Assembly: GCA_029261595.1 (NCBI GenBank)
Contig: JAJDAZ010000014.1
Location: forward strand, 27,723-91,722
Direction: 5' to 3'
From: Nitrospinaceae bacterium
GTDB lineage: Bacteria > Nitrospinota > Nitrospinia > Nitrospinales > VA-1
Length of the DNA: 64,000 nucleotides
Shown in pieces: positions 9,843 to 18,446 of this stretch; within the stretch, counting starts at the first letter, position 1, and the number at the start of each line of letters is the position of its first letter. The position numbers and the translations under genes were made by a program. Below the pieces are notes generated by a model. It saw only the letters and a list, made by a program, of their open reading frames with translations. It was not told where the DNA came from and did not search any database.

Positions 9843-10106
9843 TTAACCGGCAAGCTGTCGGTCTTTCAGAAGGGGTTCGAGGTAGGTGACGCAACTGGCC
9901 ATCGTTGCGAGTTGTCCATAATCTTTCTCGGGGACTTCGATATTGAAGCGCTTTCTAAGCTCCATGACAATATCGAGAAAGTCCATGGAATCCAGGTCGA
10001 TCTGGTCCCTGAGATTATCCTGGTCATTGATAGAACTGACATCCTCATCAGGAGCTATATCGACCAGTATGCTGATAATGGCTTCCCTGACATCTTTTCC
10101 TGTCAT
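9843..10106 (-). CDS. Acyl carrier protein
   Basis: A small acidic 87-residue protein that holds the growing chain on phosphopantetheine. The attachment serine lies in DLDSMDFLDIV (near residue 38); the preceding helix and the following PEKDYGQLATMASCVTYL match the carrier proteins of specialised type II clusters better than primary AcpP. ATG 10106 is preceded by AGGAGG at ideal spacing; a TTG three bases upstream is less likely. It is transcribed just after the ketosynthase (61-base gap), which presumably elongates the chain it carries. Confidence 0.88.
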   Translation of the reverse strand: MTGKDVREAIISILVDIAPDEDVSSINDQDNLRDQIDLDSMDFLDIVMELRKRFNIEVPEKDYGQLATMASCVTYLEPLLKDRQLAG

Positions 10107-10167
10107 CAATCTCCTCCTGCTAAAATTCTGATTTTATGGAAAACAATTTCAAAATTCAATAATAAAA

Positions 10168-11418
10168 CTAGCCCTGGAACCGTTTCACGATGAGCACAGA
10201 GTTGATTCCAAACATGCCAAATGAATTGTTCATTATATAGTTCACAACTTCAAGCTTTTTCGGCTCATTTGCCACAATATTATCCAGGGCGCAATCCGGG
10301 TCCAGCTTGTCCAGGTTGATGGTGGGATGGACCCAATTGTCCTCAAACGCCGGTAAATTGCCCGCCAGCTCCAGTGTTCCCGCCGCTCCCATCGTATGTC
10401 CGATAAAACTCTTCGTGTTGTTGATCCAGACGTCCTTCTCGCCTGCGAATACGCTCCGGATCGCCGTGCACTCCTGAATGTCCCCAAGCTTAGTGGCGGT
10501 GGAGTGAGTATTCAGGATGTCCATATCCCCTGCTTCTAATCCGGCTTTCTTGAGAGCCAGACGAATGCATTCCGCCTGCCGGACCGGTTCGGGCAGAATA
10601 AAATCATGAGCGTCGGAATTGATCGCATAGCCCACGATCTCGCCGTATATTTTTGCGCCACGTTTTTCGGCATCCGGCAATCGCTCCAGGGTGTAGATAC
10701 AGCCCCCTTCAGAACAGACGATGCCGTTTCGATCTTTATCGAAAGGCCGGCTGGCCTTGGTCGGGTCCTCGTGCCTGGCCAACGCGCCTTCGCTGTTGAA
10801 ACTGGCGAAGATGCCAAACGTGTGAATACTTTCCGATATCCCGCCTGCCAGCGCTTGGTCCACCTCGCCCAGACGCAACATCTGGAGACCTTGAATGACC
10901 CCCATGTTCCCAGCCGCACAGGCCGCCCCAATCGTGTAATGGGGGCCGGTGATCTTCATGTTGAGCGTCACTTCCCCGGCCGGGTTGTTAGCCACCGTCC
11001 GTGGGTTGTGATGATGCGACCAGTATTTTACATCGTAATCGTACTGGCTGATATTATGGACTTCGTTTTCCGTCTCGACATTGCCGTGTTCGGTAACGCC
11101 AATATAAACGCCAATCCGGGAACGGTCCATTGCATCCATGTCCCAGCCCGCGTCCTGAACCGCCTCCTGGGCGCAGTAAATCGAAACCGATCCGGCCCGC
11201 GTGCCACGCCTCAGCACTTTTCTTTTTTGATACTTTAATTCGTCAAAATCGCACACCCCGGCGGGGACTTCGCCCATATACCGGGTTTCAAACTTCTGGA
11301 CCCCGGATTTCCCTTCCAGCAGACTTTTTCTGAAATCCTTCAGATTATTCCCATTCGGGGCCGTCAGCCCGACTCCCGTGATGACAATGCGCTGTTCAGG
11401 GCTAAGCTGGTTTTCCAT
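10168..11418 (-). CDS. Beta-ketoacyl-ACP synthase (FabF-like)
   Basis: A condensing enzyme of the thiolase fold, 416 residues. The active-site triad is visible: Cys in IGAACAAGNMG, His in NTHSTATKLGD, and His in TKSFIGHTMGAAGTLE. The N-terminus RIVITGVGLTAPNG and C-terminus NNSFGMFGINSVLIVKR are typical of FabF/KS. His-Ser-Thr replaces the more usual His-Gly-Thr around the first His. It is the first gene of the fatty-acid-like cluster and precedes acp. No partner chain-length factor is visible, so it is likely iterative or a single-KS type. The exact product cannot be told from sequence alone. Confidence 0.88.
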   Translation of the reverse strand: MENQLSPEQRIVITGVGLTAPNGNNLKDFRKSLLEGKSGVQKFETRYMGEVPAGVCDFDELKYQKRKVLRRGTRAGSVSIYCAQEAVQDAGWDMDAMDRSRIGVYIGVTEHGNVETENEVHNISQYDYDVKYWSHHHNPRTVANNPAGEVTLNMKITGPHYTIGAACAAGNMGVIQGLQMLRLGEVDQALAGGISESIHTFGIFASFNSEGALARHEDPTKASRPFDKDRNGIVCSEGGCIYTLERLPDAEKRGAKIYGEIVGYAINSDAHDFILPEPVRQAECIRLALKKAGLEAGDMDILNTHSTATKLGDIQECTAIRSVFAGEKDVWINNTKSFIGHTMGAAGTLELAGNLPAFEDNWVHPTINLDKLDPDCALDNIVANEPKKLEVVNYIMNNSFGMFGINSVLIVKRFQG

Positions 11419-11618
11419 TCTCTATTAATCTGGGGGATCTATCCTTGCCAGACCCGACAAGGGTGGAGGAAATAATTATCAAAAATCGCAACTTTTCAGT
11501 TTTTAATCAGGAACCCTTCCGAAACTCGCTGTTTCCCCACGGGGAAAATTAATATCGGTGTGCGAACCGGAAAGCTAGAAATTGTAACATAATTGGCCAG
11601 GCAAAAAAAGGTTAAAGG

Positions 11619-11665
11619 CCAGCGTGACGCTGGACCCAATATTAACGCGCGATGGATTTATCTGG
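11619..11665 (+). repeat. 48-bp dispersed palindromic repeat, copy B
   Basis: It begins with the palindrome CCAGCGTGACGCTGG, then ACCCAATATTAAC, then GCGCGATGGATTTAT and CTGG. Closely matching copies are at 36202 (inverted), 48948, 49953 and 56079. It lies in the 282-base gap between the ketosynthase start and the ispF stop; no gene is seen in that gap. A short GC hairpin (TTTCCCCACGGGGAAA) is at 11532-11547. Confidence 0.8.
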
Positions 11666-11700
11666 AAAAAACAATCGTTTGCTTAAATGAGATGAAGATA

Positions 11701-12180
11701 TCAATCGTCATTTTGCAGGAGGGCGACGGCGTAGGCGGCCATGCCTTCCTCCCGTCCCACAAAGCCCAGGGTCTCGGTGGTGGTGGCTTTGACGTTGACC
11801 TGTCCCGGATCGATGCCAAGCGCGCCTGCTATGTTTTGTTTCATCGCCTGTATATGGGGTGCAATTTTAGGTTTTTGTGCCGCGATAATGGAATCAATAT
11901 TTGAAATGGCGAACCTATGTTCCTCGCACATCGCGCCCACCTGTTTGAGCAAGGTGAGGCTGGACACGCCTTTCCATTTTGGATCGGTGTCAGGAAAGTA
12001 TTTGCCGATGTCCCCCTTACCGATGGCTCCTAACAGCGCGTCGCAAATTGCGTGCGTGAGCGCGTCGGCGTCGGAATGCCCGTCCAGACCAAGTAGGTGC
12101 GGTATCTCAACCCCGCCCAGAATGAGTTTCCGGCCTTCGACCAGGCGGTGTACGTCGTAACCATTGCCGATTCTAAACAT
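11701..12180 (-). CDS. ispF: 2-C-methyl-D-erythritol 2,4-cyclodiphosphate synthase
   Basis: Cyclises CDP-methylerythritol 2-phosphate in the MEP isoprenoid pathway. The protein is about 159 residues, the family size. It has [12 protein letters not shown] at the N-terminus (metal-binding Asp/His), [33 protein letters not shown], and the C-terminal [22 protein letters not shown] 12180 (or the adjacent ATG 12183) gives the normal N-terminus. A longer upstream reading runs through a repeat element and is not believable. It is last in the rpsB-to-ispF operon, 122 bases after dxr, with the next step (ispD) not present. Confidence 0.94.
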   Translation of the reverse strand: MFRIGNGYDVHRLVEGRKLILGGVEIPHLLGLDGHSDADALTHAICDALLGAIGKGDIGKYFPDTDPKWKGVSSLTLLKQVGAMCEEHRFAISNIDSIIAAQKPKIAPHIQAMKQNIAGALGIDPGQVNVKATTTETLGFVGREEGMAAYAVALLQNDD

Positions 12181-12216
12181 CATCCCTGCCACGCAGGGAG
12201 GAACAGTGGGGCTGAG

Positions 12217-12255
12217 TCCTCCGCAGAGGGCGAACTCGCTCACGAGCCCCGGCAA
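12217..12255 (+). repeat. Intergenic repeat (family 3, GAGGGCGAAYTYGCTCACG type)
   Basis: CTCCGCAGAGGGCGAACTCGCTCACGAGCCCCGGCAA resembles two other intergenic sites, 34570-34618 (inverted) and 36036-36085. The shared parts are a CTCC...GGAGG hairpin, GGCGAA-TTGCTCACG and GCAA. It lies in the dxr-ispF gap. Confidence 0.45.
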
Positions 12256-12260
12256 TCTCC

Positions 12261-12294
12261 CATCTGTGTGTATCTGTGTTCATCTGTGGTTTAA
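12261..12294 (+). repeat. CATCTGTGTNTATCTGTGTTCATCKGTGGTT short repeat
   Basis: The tandem CATCTGTGT / TATCTGTGTT / CATCTGTGGTT units recur inverted at 53931-53963. From memory this word occurs between genes in many unrelated bacterial genomes. It sits between dxr and ispF. Confidence 0.6.
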
Positions 12295-12302
12295 ATTTAT
12301 CT

Positions 12303-13457
12303 TTAATGCGCGACGGAAATCAATTTCCTGGCTTCTTCCCGGGTCCACCGGTCGGCTTCCAAAACGTCCTCAAGATGGGTTACGGGCCGGCTCTTGTGGT
12401 TTTGCATCGCCATGCGAATGATTTCCGGGATTTCCTTGAAGGAGATGAGTTCATCGAGAAAAGCCTGCACGGCGATTTCGTTGGCGGCGTTGAGTACAGT
12501 GGGCAGGGTCTGCCCGGCATCGAGGGCATCCATGGCCAGTTTCAGACAAGGAAACTTTTCGTAATCGGGCGGTTCAAAATCCAGCCGGGATAATTGACTC
12601 CAATCGAGCGACGGCAACTCGCAGTCCAACCGGTCGGGGTAGGACAGGGCATAAGCGATGGGAACGCGCATGTCGGGAATTCCCAGTTGCGCCATGATGG
12701 ACGTGTCGACGAATTCAATCATCGAATGGATGATGCTTTGCGCATGGATGATGACCTCGACGCGGGTGTCCAGACCGAACAGCCATTTGGCCTCGATATA
12801 TTCCAGGCCCTTGTTCATCATGGTCGCAGAATCGATGGTGATTTTGTTTCCCATCGACCAGTTCGGGTGATTGAGCGCCTGTTCGACCGTCACATGCTCC
12901 ATCTGTTCGCGGGTGAAGGTGCGAAACGGTCCGCCGGACGCGGTCAGGATGATTTTTCTGACCTGCTCCTTTTTTTCGCCGTTCATCGCCTGCAGGATGG
13001 CGCTGTGTTCGCTGTCGATGGGAATGATGGCGACGTTTTTATCCTGTGCGGCTTTTAGGACCAGCTCTCCCGCCACGACCAGGGTTTCCTTGTTGGCCAG
13101 GGCCAGATTTTTTCCCGCTTCAATGGCCGATAGAGCAGGAACCAATCCGGCGCTCCCCACAATTCCGGAGACCACCAGATCGCACTCCGTCCAGGTGGCG
13201 ACTTTCACCGGGCCTTCTTCTCCAAAAATCAATTCCACATCGAGACCGGCCAGTCGTTCTCTCACCTCGGCTTCTTTCGAGCGATCAAACAAAGAAGCCA
13301 CTTTGGGCTTGAACTGTTTGACCTGCTCGACAAATTGATCGGCATTTCTTCCCGCCGCAAGACCACAAATCTCGAATTTATCGGAATTTCGCGCCACCAC
13401 ATCCAGCGTGCTGACGCCAATCGATCCGGTGGAACCTAGAAGAGAGATTTGTTTCAT
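12303..13457 (-). CDS. dxr: 1-deoxy-D-xylulose 5-phosphate reductoisomerase
   Basis: Converts DXP to methylerythritol 4-phosphate with NADPH, the committed MEP step. At 384 residues it is normal length. The NADPH-binding motif LLGSTGSIGVSTLDV starts at residue 5. ALANKETLVVAGE, PIDSEHSAI (metal-binding Asp/Glu), ASGGPFR and NWSMGNKITIDSATMMNKGLE (split here as NWSMGNKITID then SATMMNKGLE) are conserved active-site stretches. It lies 24 bases after cdsA in the operon. Having dxr and ispF side by side couples isoprenoid supply to uppS in the same operon. Confidence 0.96.
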   Translation of the reverse strand: MKQISLLGSTGSIGVSTLDVVARNSDKFEICGLAAGRNADQFVEQVKQFKPKVASLFDRSKEAEVRERLAGLDVELIFGEEGPVKVATWTECDLVVSGIVGSAGLVPALSAIEAGKNLALANKETLVVAGELVLKAAQDKNVAIIPIDSEHSAILQAMNGEKKEQVRKIILTASGGPFRTFTREQMEHVTVEQALNHPNWSMGNKITIDSATMMNKGLEYIEAKWLFGLDTRVEVIIHAQSIIHSMIEFVDTSIMAQLGIPDMRVPIAYALSYPDRLDCELPSLDWSQLSRLDFEPPDYEKFPCLKLAMDALDAGQTLPTVLNAANEIAVQAFLDELISFKEIPEIIRMAMQNHKSRPVTHLEDVLEADRWTREEARKLISVAH

Positions 13458-13481
13458 AGTTGGTTTAGTTAGGAGGGACCG

Positions 13482-14270
13482 TTAAAGAAACAGGCGGTGA
13501 TACAGATAAAGCACGGGACCGGCAAAAAGCAAACTATCGATGCGGTCCAAAAACCCGCCATGACCCGGAAACAGTCCACTGGAGTCCTTGACCCCGGCGT
13601 TGCGTTTAATAATCGATTCGGCAAAATCGCCCAGTTGACCGATAGTACCGCAAATGAGAGCCGCAAGCAAACAATGCCAAAGAGAAACCTCTTTGAAAAA
13701 CCAAAAGTTAGCGATCACCCCGGCGGTCAGGCTTCCCCACAGGCCAAACAAGGCACCTTCAATAGTTTTTCCAGGGCTTATCACGGGAGCGATTTTACGG
13801 CGACCGAACTTTCTGCCGCCATAATAGGCCGCGCTGTCCCCCAACCACATGATGAGAAACAAAAAAAACACCCAGTGGCCGCCATCCGGAAATTGATGGA
13901 TCAGCAAAAAATATCCCGATAGACCTGCGACATAAAAGATTCCCAGTAAGGAATAGGAGATTTGATCCAACGCGGTTTTTATATTTTGCTTCTTGAGCAT
14001 CCAGGCCAGGGTCAGGGCGATCAGGCACAAGACGCCCCATTCGAGAAAATATTGCCCTCCAAAATAAAAACAGAGAAGAAGAAGAAAACTCAACCCCCCG
14101 GCAACGAACGGAAACCCTTCGATGCCCATCTCATTTGTCATGGAAAAAAATTCATAGATTCCCGCCAGGACGACACCGGCAATCAGAATAAAAAACAGCC
14201 ACTGCGGGCCATACAGAGTGATGCCTAAAACCAGGGGGATGGCGACGGCTCCACTCAATATTCGTTTCAA
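13482..14270 (-). CDS. cdsA: Phosphatidate cytidylyltransferase
   Basis: Makes CDP-diacylglycerol from phosphatidate and CTP in the inner membrane, the branch point to all phospholipids. The protein has 262 residues and about seven or eight hydrophobic segments. The C-terminal signature is visible as KRNAGVKDSSGLFPGHGG followed by LDRIDSLL, and SPGKTIEGALFG precedes it. The start codon is TTG 14270 with AGGAGG upstream. It lies 98 bases after uppS and 24 before dxr. Confidence 0.94.
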   Translation of the reverse strand: MKRILSGAVAIPLVLGITLYGPQWLFFILIAGVVLAGIYEFFSMTNEMGIEGFPFVAGGLSFLLLLCFYFGGQYFLEWGVLCLIALTLAWMLKKQNIKTALDQISYSLLGIFYVAGLSGYFLLIHQFPDGGHWVFFLFLIMWLGDSAAYYGGRKFGRRKIAPVISPGKTIEGALFGLWGSLTAGVIANFWFFKEVSLWHCLLAALICGTIGQLGDFAESIIKRNAGVKDSSGLFPGHGGFLDRIDSLLFAGPVLYLYHRLFL

Positions 14271-14368
14271 AAGGCGGTCCTCCTCAGGCTGAGAAAAAAA
14301 TAATCCCCACCGTCAGCAGGGAAATCGAGAAAGTAAGATAAAAGAGGAAACGTTGCAAGAGGAAAATT

Positions 14369-15124
14369 TTATGCCTTGGCGATTTGTTCCTGAATCAGGC
14401 CGAACCGTCTTTCCCTTTTTTGGTAATCAATGATCGCTTCCAACAAATCGTTTTCAGCGAAATCCGGCCACAAGACAGGGGTGTAGTGAAGCTCCGTGTA
14501 GGCGATCTGGTACAAAAGAAAATTACTGATCCTGAGTTCCCCGCTCGTGCGGATCAAAAGGTCGGGGTCGGGGAGCGGGTGGGAGGACAGAAAACTTGCG
14601 AACAACGGCGAATCGATTTCCTCAACGCCAAGATAACCGGCTTTCACCTGTTCGGCGATCTTTTTGGCCGCGTCGAGTATCTCCTGACGGCCTCCGTAGC
14701 TCAACGCCAGTGTCAGAACCATGCCGTCATTTTCCCGGGTCGCCTCCTGGGCATTGCGGATGATCTTTTGAATGTCCTTGGGAAGGTCATCGATTCGCCC
14801 GATGGTGTTGAAGCGGATGTTCTCTTCCTGCATCCGCTTGAGCTCTTTTTTCAAATAAAAATCCAGGATTTTCATCAGAGCGCTGATTTCAATATGCGGG
14901 CGATTCCAGTTTTCGTCGGAGAATGCGTACAAGGTGAGCGCTTCAATATCGAGTTTGCGGCACAAGGTCACGATCCGGTCCACCGCTTTGACGCCCTGAC
15001 GATGCCCTTCCACCCGGGGCAGACAGTTTTTCTTTGCCCACCGTCCGTTGCCATCCATGATGATGGCGATGTGGCGCGGCAAACGATTGAAATCAACCCT
15101 CTCCTGTAATTTTGGATCTATCAA
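14369..15124 (-). CDS. uppS: Isoprenyl transferase (undecaprenyl diphosphate synthase)
   Basis: Adds isopentenyl units in cis to farnesyl diphosphate to make the C55 carrier for peptidoglycan and O-antigen. The 251-residue protein shows all family blocks: HIAIIMDGNGRWA (residues 18-30, with the catalytic Asp), GHRQGVKAV, TLYAFSDENWNRP, ALSYGGRQEI, and the C-terminal DLLIRTSGELRISNFLLYQ. The start is TTG 15124 with GGAG 8 bases upstream. Placed between frr and cdsA as in many bacteria. Confidence 0.95.
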   Translation of the reverse strand: MIDPKLQERVDFNRLPRHIAIIMDGNGRWAKKNCLPRVEGHRQGVKAVDRIVTLCRKLDIEALTLYAFSDENWNRPHIEISALMKILDFYLKKELKRMQEENIRFNTIGRIDDLPKDIQKIIRNAQEATRENDGMVLTLALSYGGRQEILDAAKKIAEQVKAGYLGVEEIDSPLFASFLSSHPLPDPDLLIRTSGELRISNFLLYQIAYTELHYTPVLWPDFAENDLLEAIIDYQKRERRFGLIQEQIAKA

Positions 15125-15230
15125 TGGAAGTCTCCCCTACCCATTCCGTCGGGGTCGGGTGGCTGGCAAAACGGGACGGGTCAACACTACAGCCGACCGT
15201 TTTCCAGAAAAAACAGTTAGAAATGGTTTC

Positions 15231-15785
15231 TCAAGTCTCCAACACACTTTTTTCTTTTTCCTGGGCCGTTTTATCTACCAGCCCAATTTGGCTATCTGTG
15301 ATTTTCTGCATTTTATCGATGTATTTATGGCTCTCGTCTTCGGAAATTTCGTGTTTTTTCTCCTTGGCTTTGACCTTGTCATTGAACTCCCGGCGAACGT
15401 TGCGGATGGCCACCCGGCTTTCCTCGGCATATTTTTTCACCACCTTGGCCAACTGCTGCCTTCTCTCCTGGGTGAGCGGTGGAATGGCCAGCCGGATCAT
15501 TTTGCCGTCGCTGTTCGGAGTCAGCCCGAGATCTGAGGCCTGCAGGGCTTTTTCGATGTCTTTGAGAATCGAGGCGTCCCACGGTTGAATGGTGAGGGTG
15601 CTGCTGTCGGGAACCCCAAGGGTTGCCGCCTGGCTCAACGGCGTCGGGGTCCCGTAGAAATCCACCTTCACTCCCTCCAATATCGCAAGGGAAGCCTGCC
15701 CGGTCCTGAGCTTGGCCAGTTCGGCCCGCAGGTGATCCAGGGAAAAACCCATTTTGGCTTCACAGTCCTTTAATAGTTGTTCCAT
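15231..15785 (-). CDS. frr: Ribosome recycling factor
   Basis: Splits post-termination ribosomes together with EF-G. The 184-residue length is exact for the family. It has LRTGQASLAILEGVKVDFYG, TPLSQAATLGVPDSSTL and the C-terminal helix VAIRNVRREFNDKVKA. ATG 15785 lies 5 bases after the pyrH stop, so the two are probably translationally coupled. The 106 bases to uppS show no clear terminator. Confidence 0.96.
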   Translation of the reverse strand: MEQLLKDCEAKMGFSLDHLRAELAKLRTGQASLAILEGVKVDFYGTPTPLSQAATLGVPDSSTLTIQPWDASILKDIEKALQASDLGLTPNSDGKMIRLAIPPLTQERRQQLAKVVKKYAEESRVAIRNVRREFNDKVKAKEKKHEISEDESHKYIDKMQKITDSQIGLVDKTAQEKEKSVLET

Positions 15786-15790
15786 GACAA

Positions 15791-16510
15791 TTACACTCCC
15801 ACCGTGGTTCCAATGTTCTCTCCCATCAAAACGCGCTTGATACTGCCTTTATTGCGGACATTGAAAATAATCATTGGCAATTTGTTGTCCATGCAAAGGG
15901 AGACGGAAGTCGAGTCCATCACTTTCAGACCTTTTTGCAGAACCTCAAGATAAGACAATTTATCATACCGGGTCGCCGTCTCATCGGTCATCGGGTCGGC
16001 GGTGTAGACCCCGTCCACCTTGGTGCCCTTGAAGATCACTTCCGCGCCGATTTCCATCGCCCTTAAGGAAGCGGCGGTGTCGGTCGTAAAATAGGGGTTT
16101 CCCGTTCCACCGGCAAAAATAATCACCCGGCCCTTTTCAAGGTGCCGAATGGCCCGTCTGCGGACGTAGGGTTCTGCAAGCTGATGAATTTCGATCGCCG
16201 TCTGCACCCGGGTGGGAATTCCCTGGGCCTCCAGGGCATGTTGCAGGGCCAAACTGTTGATGACCGTCGCCAGCATCCCCATATAATCCGCTGTGGCACG
16301 CTCCATCCCCAAACCGCTGGCCGCGGCGCCGCGAAAAATATTGCCGCCGCCGATGACGAGCGCTATTTCCACCCCCAGTTCCCTGGCTTCAAAAATTTCA
16401 GAGGCGATGCCGCTGATGGCCTTCTGGTCGAACCCGAAGGCCCCGTCTTTCGCCGCCAGGCTTTCGCCGCCCAGTTTCAGAAGGACTCTTTTATAAATCG
16501 ATTGACTCAT
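15791..16510 (-). CDS. pyrH: Uridylate kinase
   Basis: Phosphorylates UMP to UDP with ATP; a homohexameric amino-acid-kinase-fold enzyme regulated by UTP and GTP in other bacteria. The 239-residue protein shows [13 protein letters not shown] at the start, [29 protein letters not shown], and [20 protein letters not shown]. It lies between tsf (21-base gap) and frr (5-base gap) in the conserved order. Confidence 0.96.
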   Translation of the reverse strand: MSQSIYKRVLLKLGGESLAAKDGAFGFDQKAISGIASEIFEARELGVEIALVIGGGNIFRGAAASGLGMERATADYMGMLATVINSLALQHALEAQGIPTRVQTAIEIHQLAEPYVRRRAIRHLEKGRVIIFAGGTGNPYFTTDTAASLRAMEIGAEVIFKGTKVDGVYTADPMTDETATRYDKLSYLEVLQKGLKVMDSTSVSLCMDNKLPMIIFNVRNKGSIKRVLMGENIGTTVGV

Positions 16511-16531
16511 AGCCTGGTCATGCCTTGTGTT

Positions 16532-17125
16532 TTATTTGGATATTTCATACCGGATGAATTTGCCGACGGTGATATTCTCACCGAGCACGGCAATTTTCTG
16601 TTTGATCATTTCTCCCACAGTGAGGCTTGAGTCCTTGATATAAGGCTGATCGAGGAGACAGTTTTCCTCATAAAATTTGCCGATCTTTCCGTCAACAATC
16701 TTGTCGATAATGTTTTCCGGCTTACCGGATTCCTTGGCCTGGTGGGCAAAAATTTCGCGTTCCTTGTCCAGGTCTTCCTGGGTGACCTCGTCCCTGGAAG
16801 CATACCGTGTTTTAGAGGCGGCGATGTGCATGCAAACATCCTTGATCAGATCCTGGAAGTTGTCGGTGTTGGCCACAAAATCCGTTTCGCAATGAAGTTG
16901 CAACATGACGCCGATTTTGTTGCCGGGGTGAATATACGTTCCAATCGCTCCATCGCCCGTCTCGCGGTCGGATTTTTTTCCCGCCTTGGCCAGGCCTTTT
17001 TTTCTTAAAACAGTAACTGCCTCATCGACATCCCCGTCCGCTTCTTTCAGGGCGCCTTTACACTCCATAATACCCGCGCCCGATTTTGAGCGCAGTTCTT
17101 TGACCATTGACGCTGTGATTTCCAT
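16532..17125 (-). CDS. tsf: Elongation factor Ts (short form)
   Basis: Exchanges GDP for GTP on EF-Tu. The N-terminal UBA-like domain with VKELRSKSGAGIMECKGAL and the core TDFVANTDNFQDL (the Asp-Phe loop that inserts in EF-Tu) are clear. At 197 residues it is the short version, with one core subdomain rather than two as in the 280-residue E. coli protein. The C-terminal LGENITVGKFIRYE is conserved. It follows rpsB after a 220-base gap, in which I see no gene. Confidence 0.95.
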   Translation of the reverse strand: MEITASMVKELRSKSGAGIMECKGALKEADGDVDEAVTVLRKKGLAKAGKKSDRETGDGAIGTYIHPGNKIGVMLQLHCETDFVANTDNFQDLIKDVCMHIAASKTRYASRDEVTQEDLDKEREIFAHQAKESGKPENIIDKIVDGKIGKFYEENCLLDQPYIKDSSLTVGEMIKQKIAVLGENITVGKFIRYEISK

Positions 17126-17345
17126 CCTGTTTAAACTCCTTGTCGCACAAAAGTTGGTTTTTATTTCAATTCGGTTTTTCTATTGAGTCTCAATTTATGG
17201 AATTTGCAATAGCGCGCCCCACCCCGCCCGGACATTTTTCGGCCGGCACCAGAGAAACCCCGGAGGAATTTCTTATTTGGGAAGAGTATTCAAACTGCCG
17301 GAAAGGGTCGCCCGATGAGCCAGGGCGCCAATACAAAAAACCGGG

Positions 17346-18161
17346 TCAGGCAGGGTTCTCTCCTTTAGTTTTGTCGCCTGAATCAGAGTCCGCCACTGCT
17401 TGGGCAGCCGCCTTTTTTTCGGCTTCCGCCGCCTCGGCTTGCTGCTTTTTGGATTCGTCATCCTTTTGCCGGGCCTTTTTTATTTCGGTCTCTTCCACCC
17501 ACACGTCCGCGATTCGCTGGCTGAACAGTTTGATGGAACGGATCGCATCGTCATTTCCAGGAATAGGAAAGTCGATCCCCTGGGGGTCGCAGTTGGTGTC
17601 AACCAGAGCCAGAACCTTAATGCCCAGTTTTCTTGCTTCAGCAAGGGCGATGCGTTCTTTATGCGTGTCGATAATGAAAATCGCGTCGGGAAGTTGTTTC
17701 ATAGTCTTGATGCCACGAAAAAATTTATTCAGCTTTTCGATTTCCCGATTCATCCTGAGGGCTTCTTTCTTATGCAACTTTTCGAACTCGCCCTCTTCCT
17801 CCTTCTTTTCCAGGTCGCGCAATCGATCGATGCTTTTTCGTATGGTCAGGAAATTGGTCATCGTGCCGCCCAGCCACCGTTGGTTGATATAATACATTCC
17901 GCAACGAACGGCCTCCTGAGCAATGAGTTCCTGTGCCTGCTTTTTGGTGGCGACAAATAACATGGATTTGCCGGATCGGGCCAGATCCCGGACAAATTTC
18001 TCCGCCTCCTGAAATTGTTTCAGGGTTTTCTGGAGATCGACGATGTGGATGCCGTTTCGCGCGCCGTAAATGTATTTCTTCATCCTGGGGTTCCACCGGG
18101 TCGTTTGATGACCGAAATGCACCCCCGCCTGCAACAGGCTTTTCATGGTTACTTCTGACAT
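17346..18161 (-). CDS. rpsB: 30S ribosomal protein S2
   Basis: Binds late to the 30S subunit near the head-body junction. The protein is about 271 residues. [44 protein letters not shown] and the [15 protein letters not shown] block are diagnostic. ATG 18161 is chosen over an upstream in-frame ATG because AAGGAG lies just before it and the N-terminus then matches the family. The last 45 residues are an Ala/Glu/Lys-rich tail ([16 protein letters not shown]), longer than usual. First gene of the operon; a hairpin lies in its leader. Confidence 0.96.
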   Translation of the reverse strand: MSEVTMKSLLQAGVHFGHQTTRWNPRMKKYIYGARNGIHIVDLQKTLKQFQEAEKFVRDLARSGKSMLFVATKKQAQELIAQEAVRCGMYYINQRWLGGTMTNFLTIRKSIDRLRDLEKKEEEGEFEKLHKKEALRMNREIEKLNKFFRGIKTMKQLPDAIFIIDTHKERIALAEARKLGIKVLALVDTNCDPQGIDFPIPGNDDAIRSIKLFSQRIADVWVEETEIKKARQKDDESKKQQAEAAEAEKKAAAQAVADSDSGDKTKGENPA

Positions 18162-18202
18162 GCTTTGCTCCTTTACATGGTTGGTCCACCGCCGCCTTCT
18201 TC

Positions 18203-18238
18203 TCAAACCGGGAACCCTTAGGGCCACCTCCGGTTTGA
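18203..18238 (-). promoter_or_regulatory. Hairpin in the rpsB leader
   Basis: A perfect 9-bp inverted repeat TCAAACCGG / CCGGTTTGA with an 18-base loop lies about 40 bases before the rpsB start codon, in the untranslated leader. S2 operons are often autoregulated through leader RNA, so this could be a control structure. It is not followed by a T-run, so it is unlikely to be a plain terminator. The 18239-18446 remainder before pfkA shows no gene. Confidence 0.4.
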
Positions 18239-18446
18239 TCCGGCAACGTGCGAGATTAAGGTTTTAAGAGTATCTCCAAGGATTCGATACGATACTGCCA
18301 GGCAATTCGCGGCCCCATATCCATAAGGCCGGCTCATAGCCGGGAATCAATTTTAGAGATGCCCTCGATGGAATTTCTACCTTTTGGTGGGTCAGACTAA
18401 CACACTGCTTTTTACGTGACAAGAAATAAACCAAACCTTTATGGGC

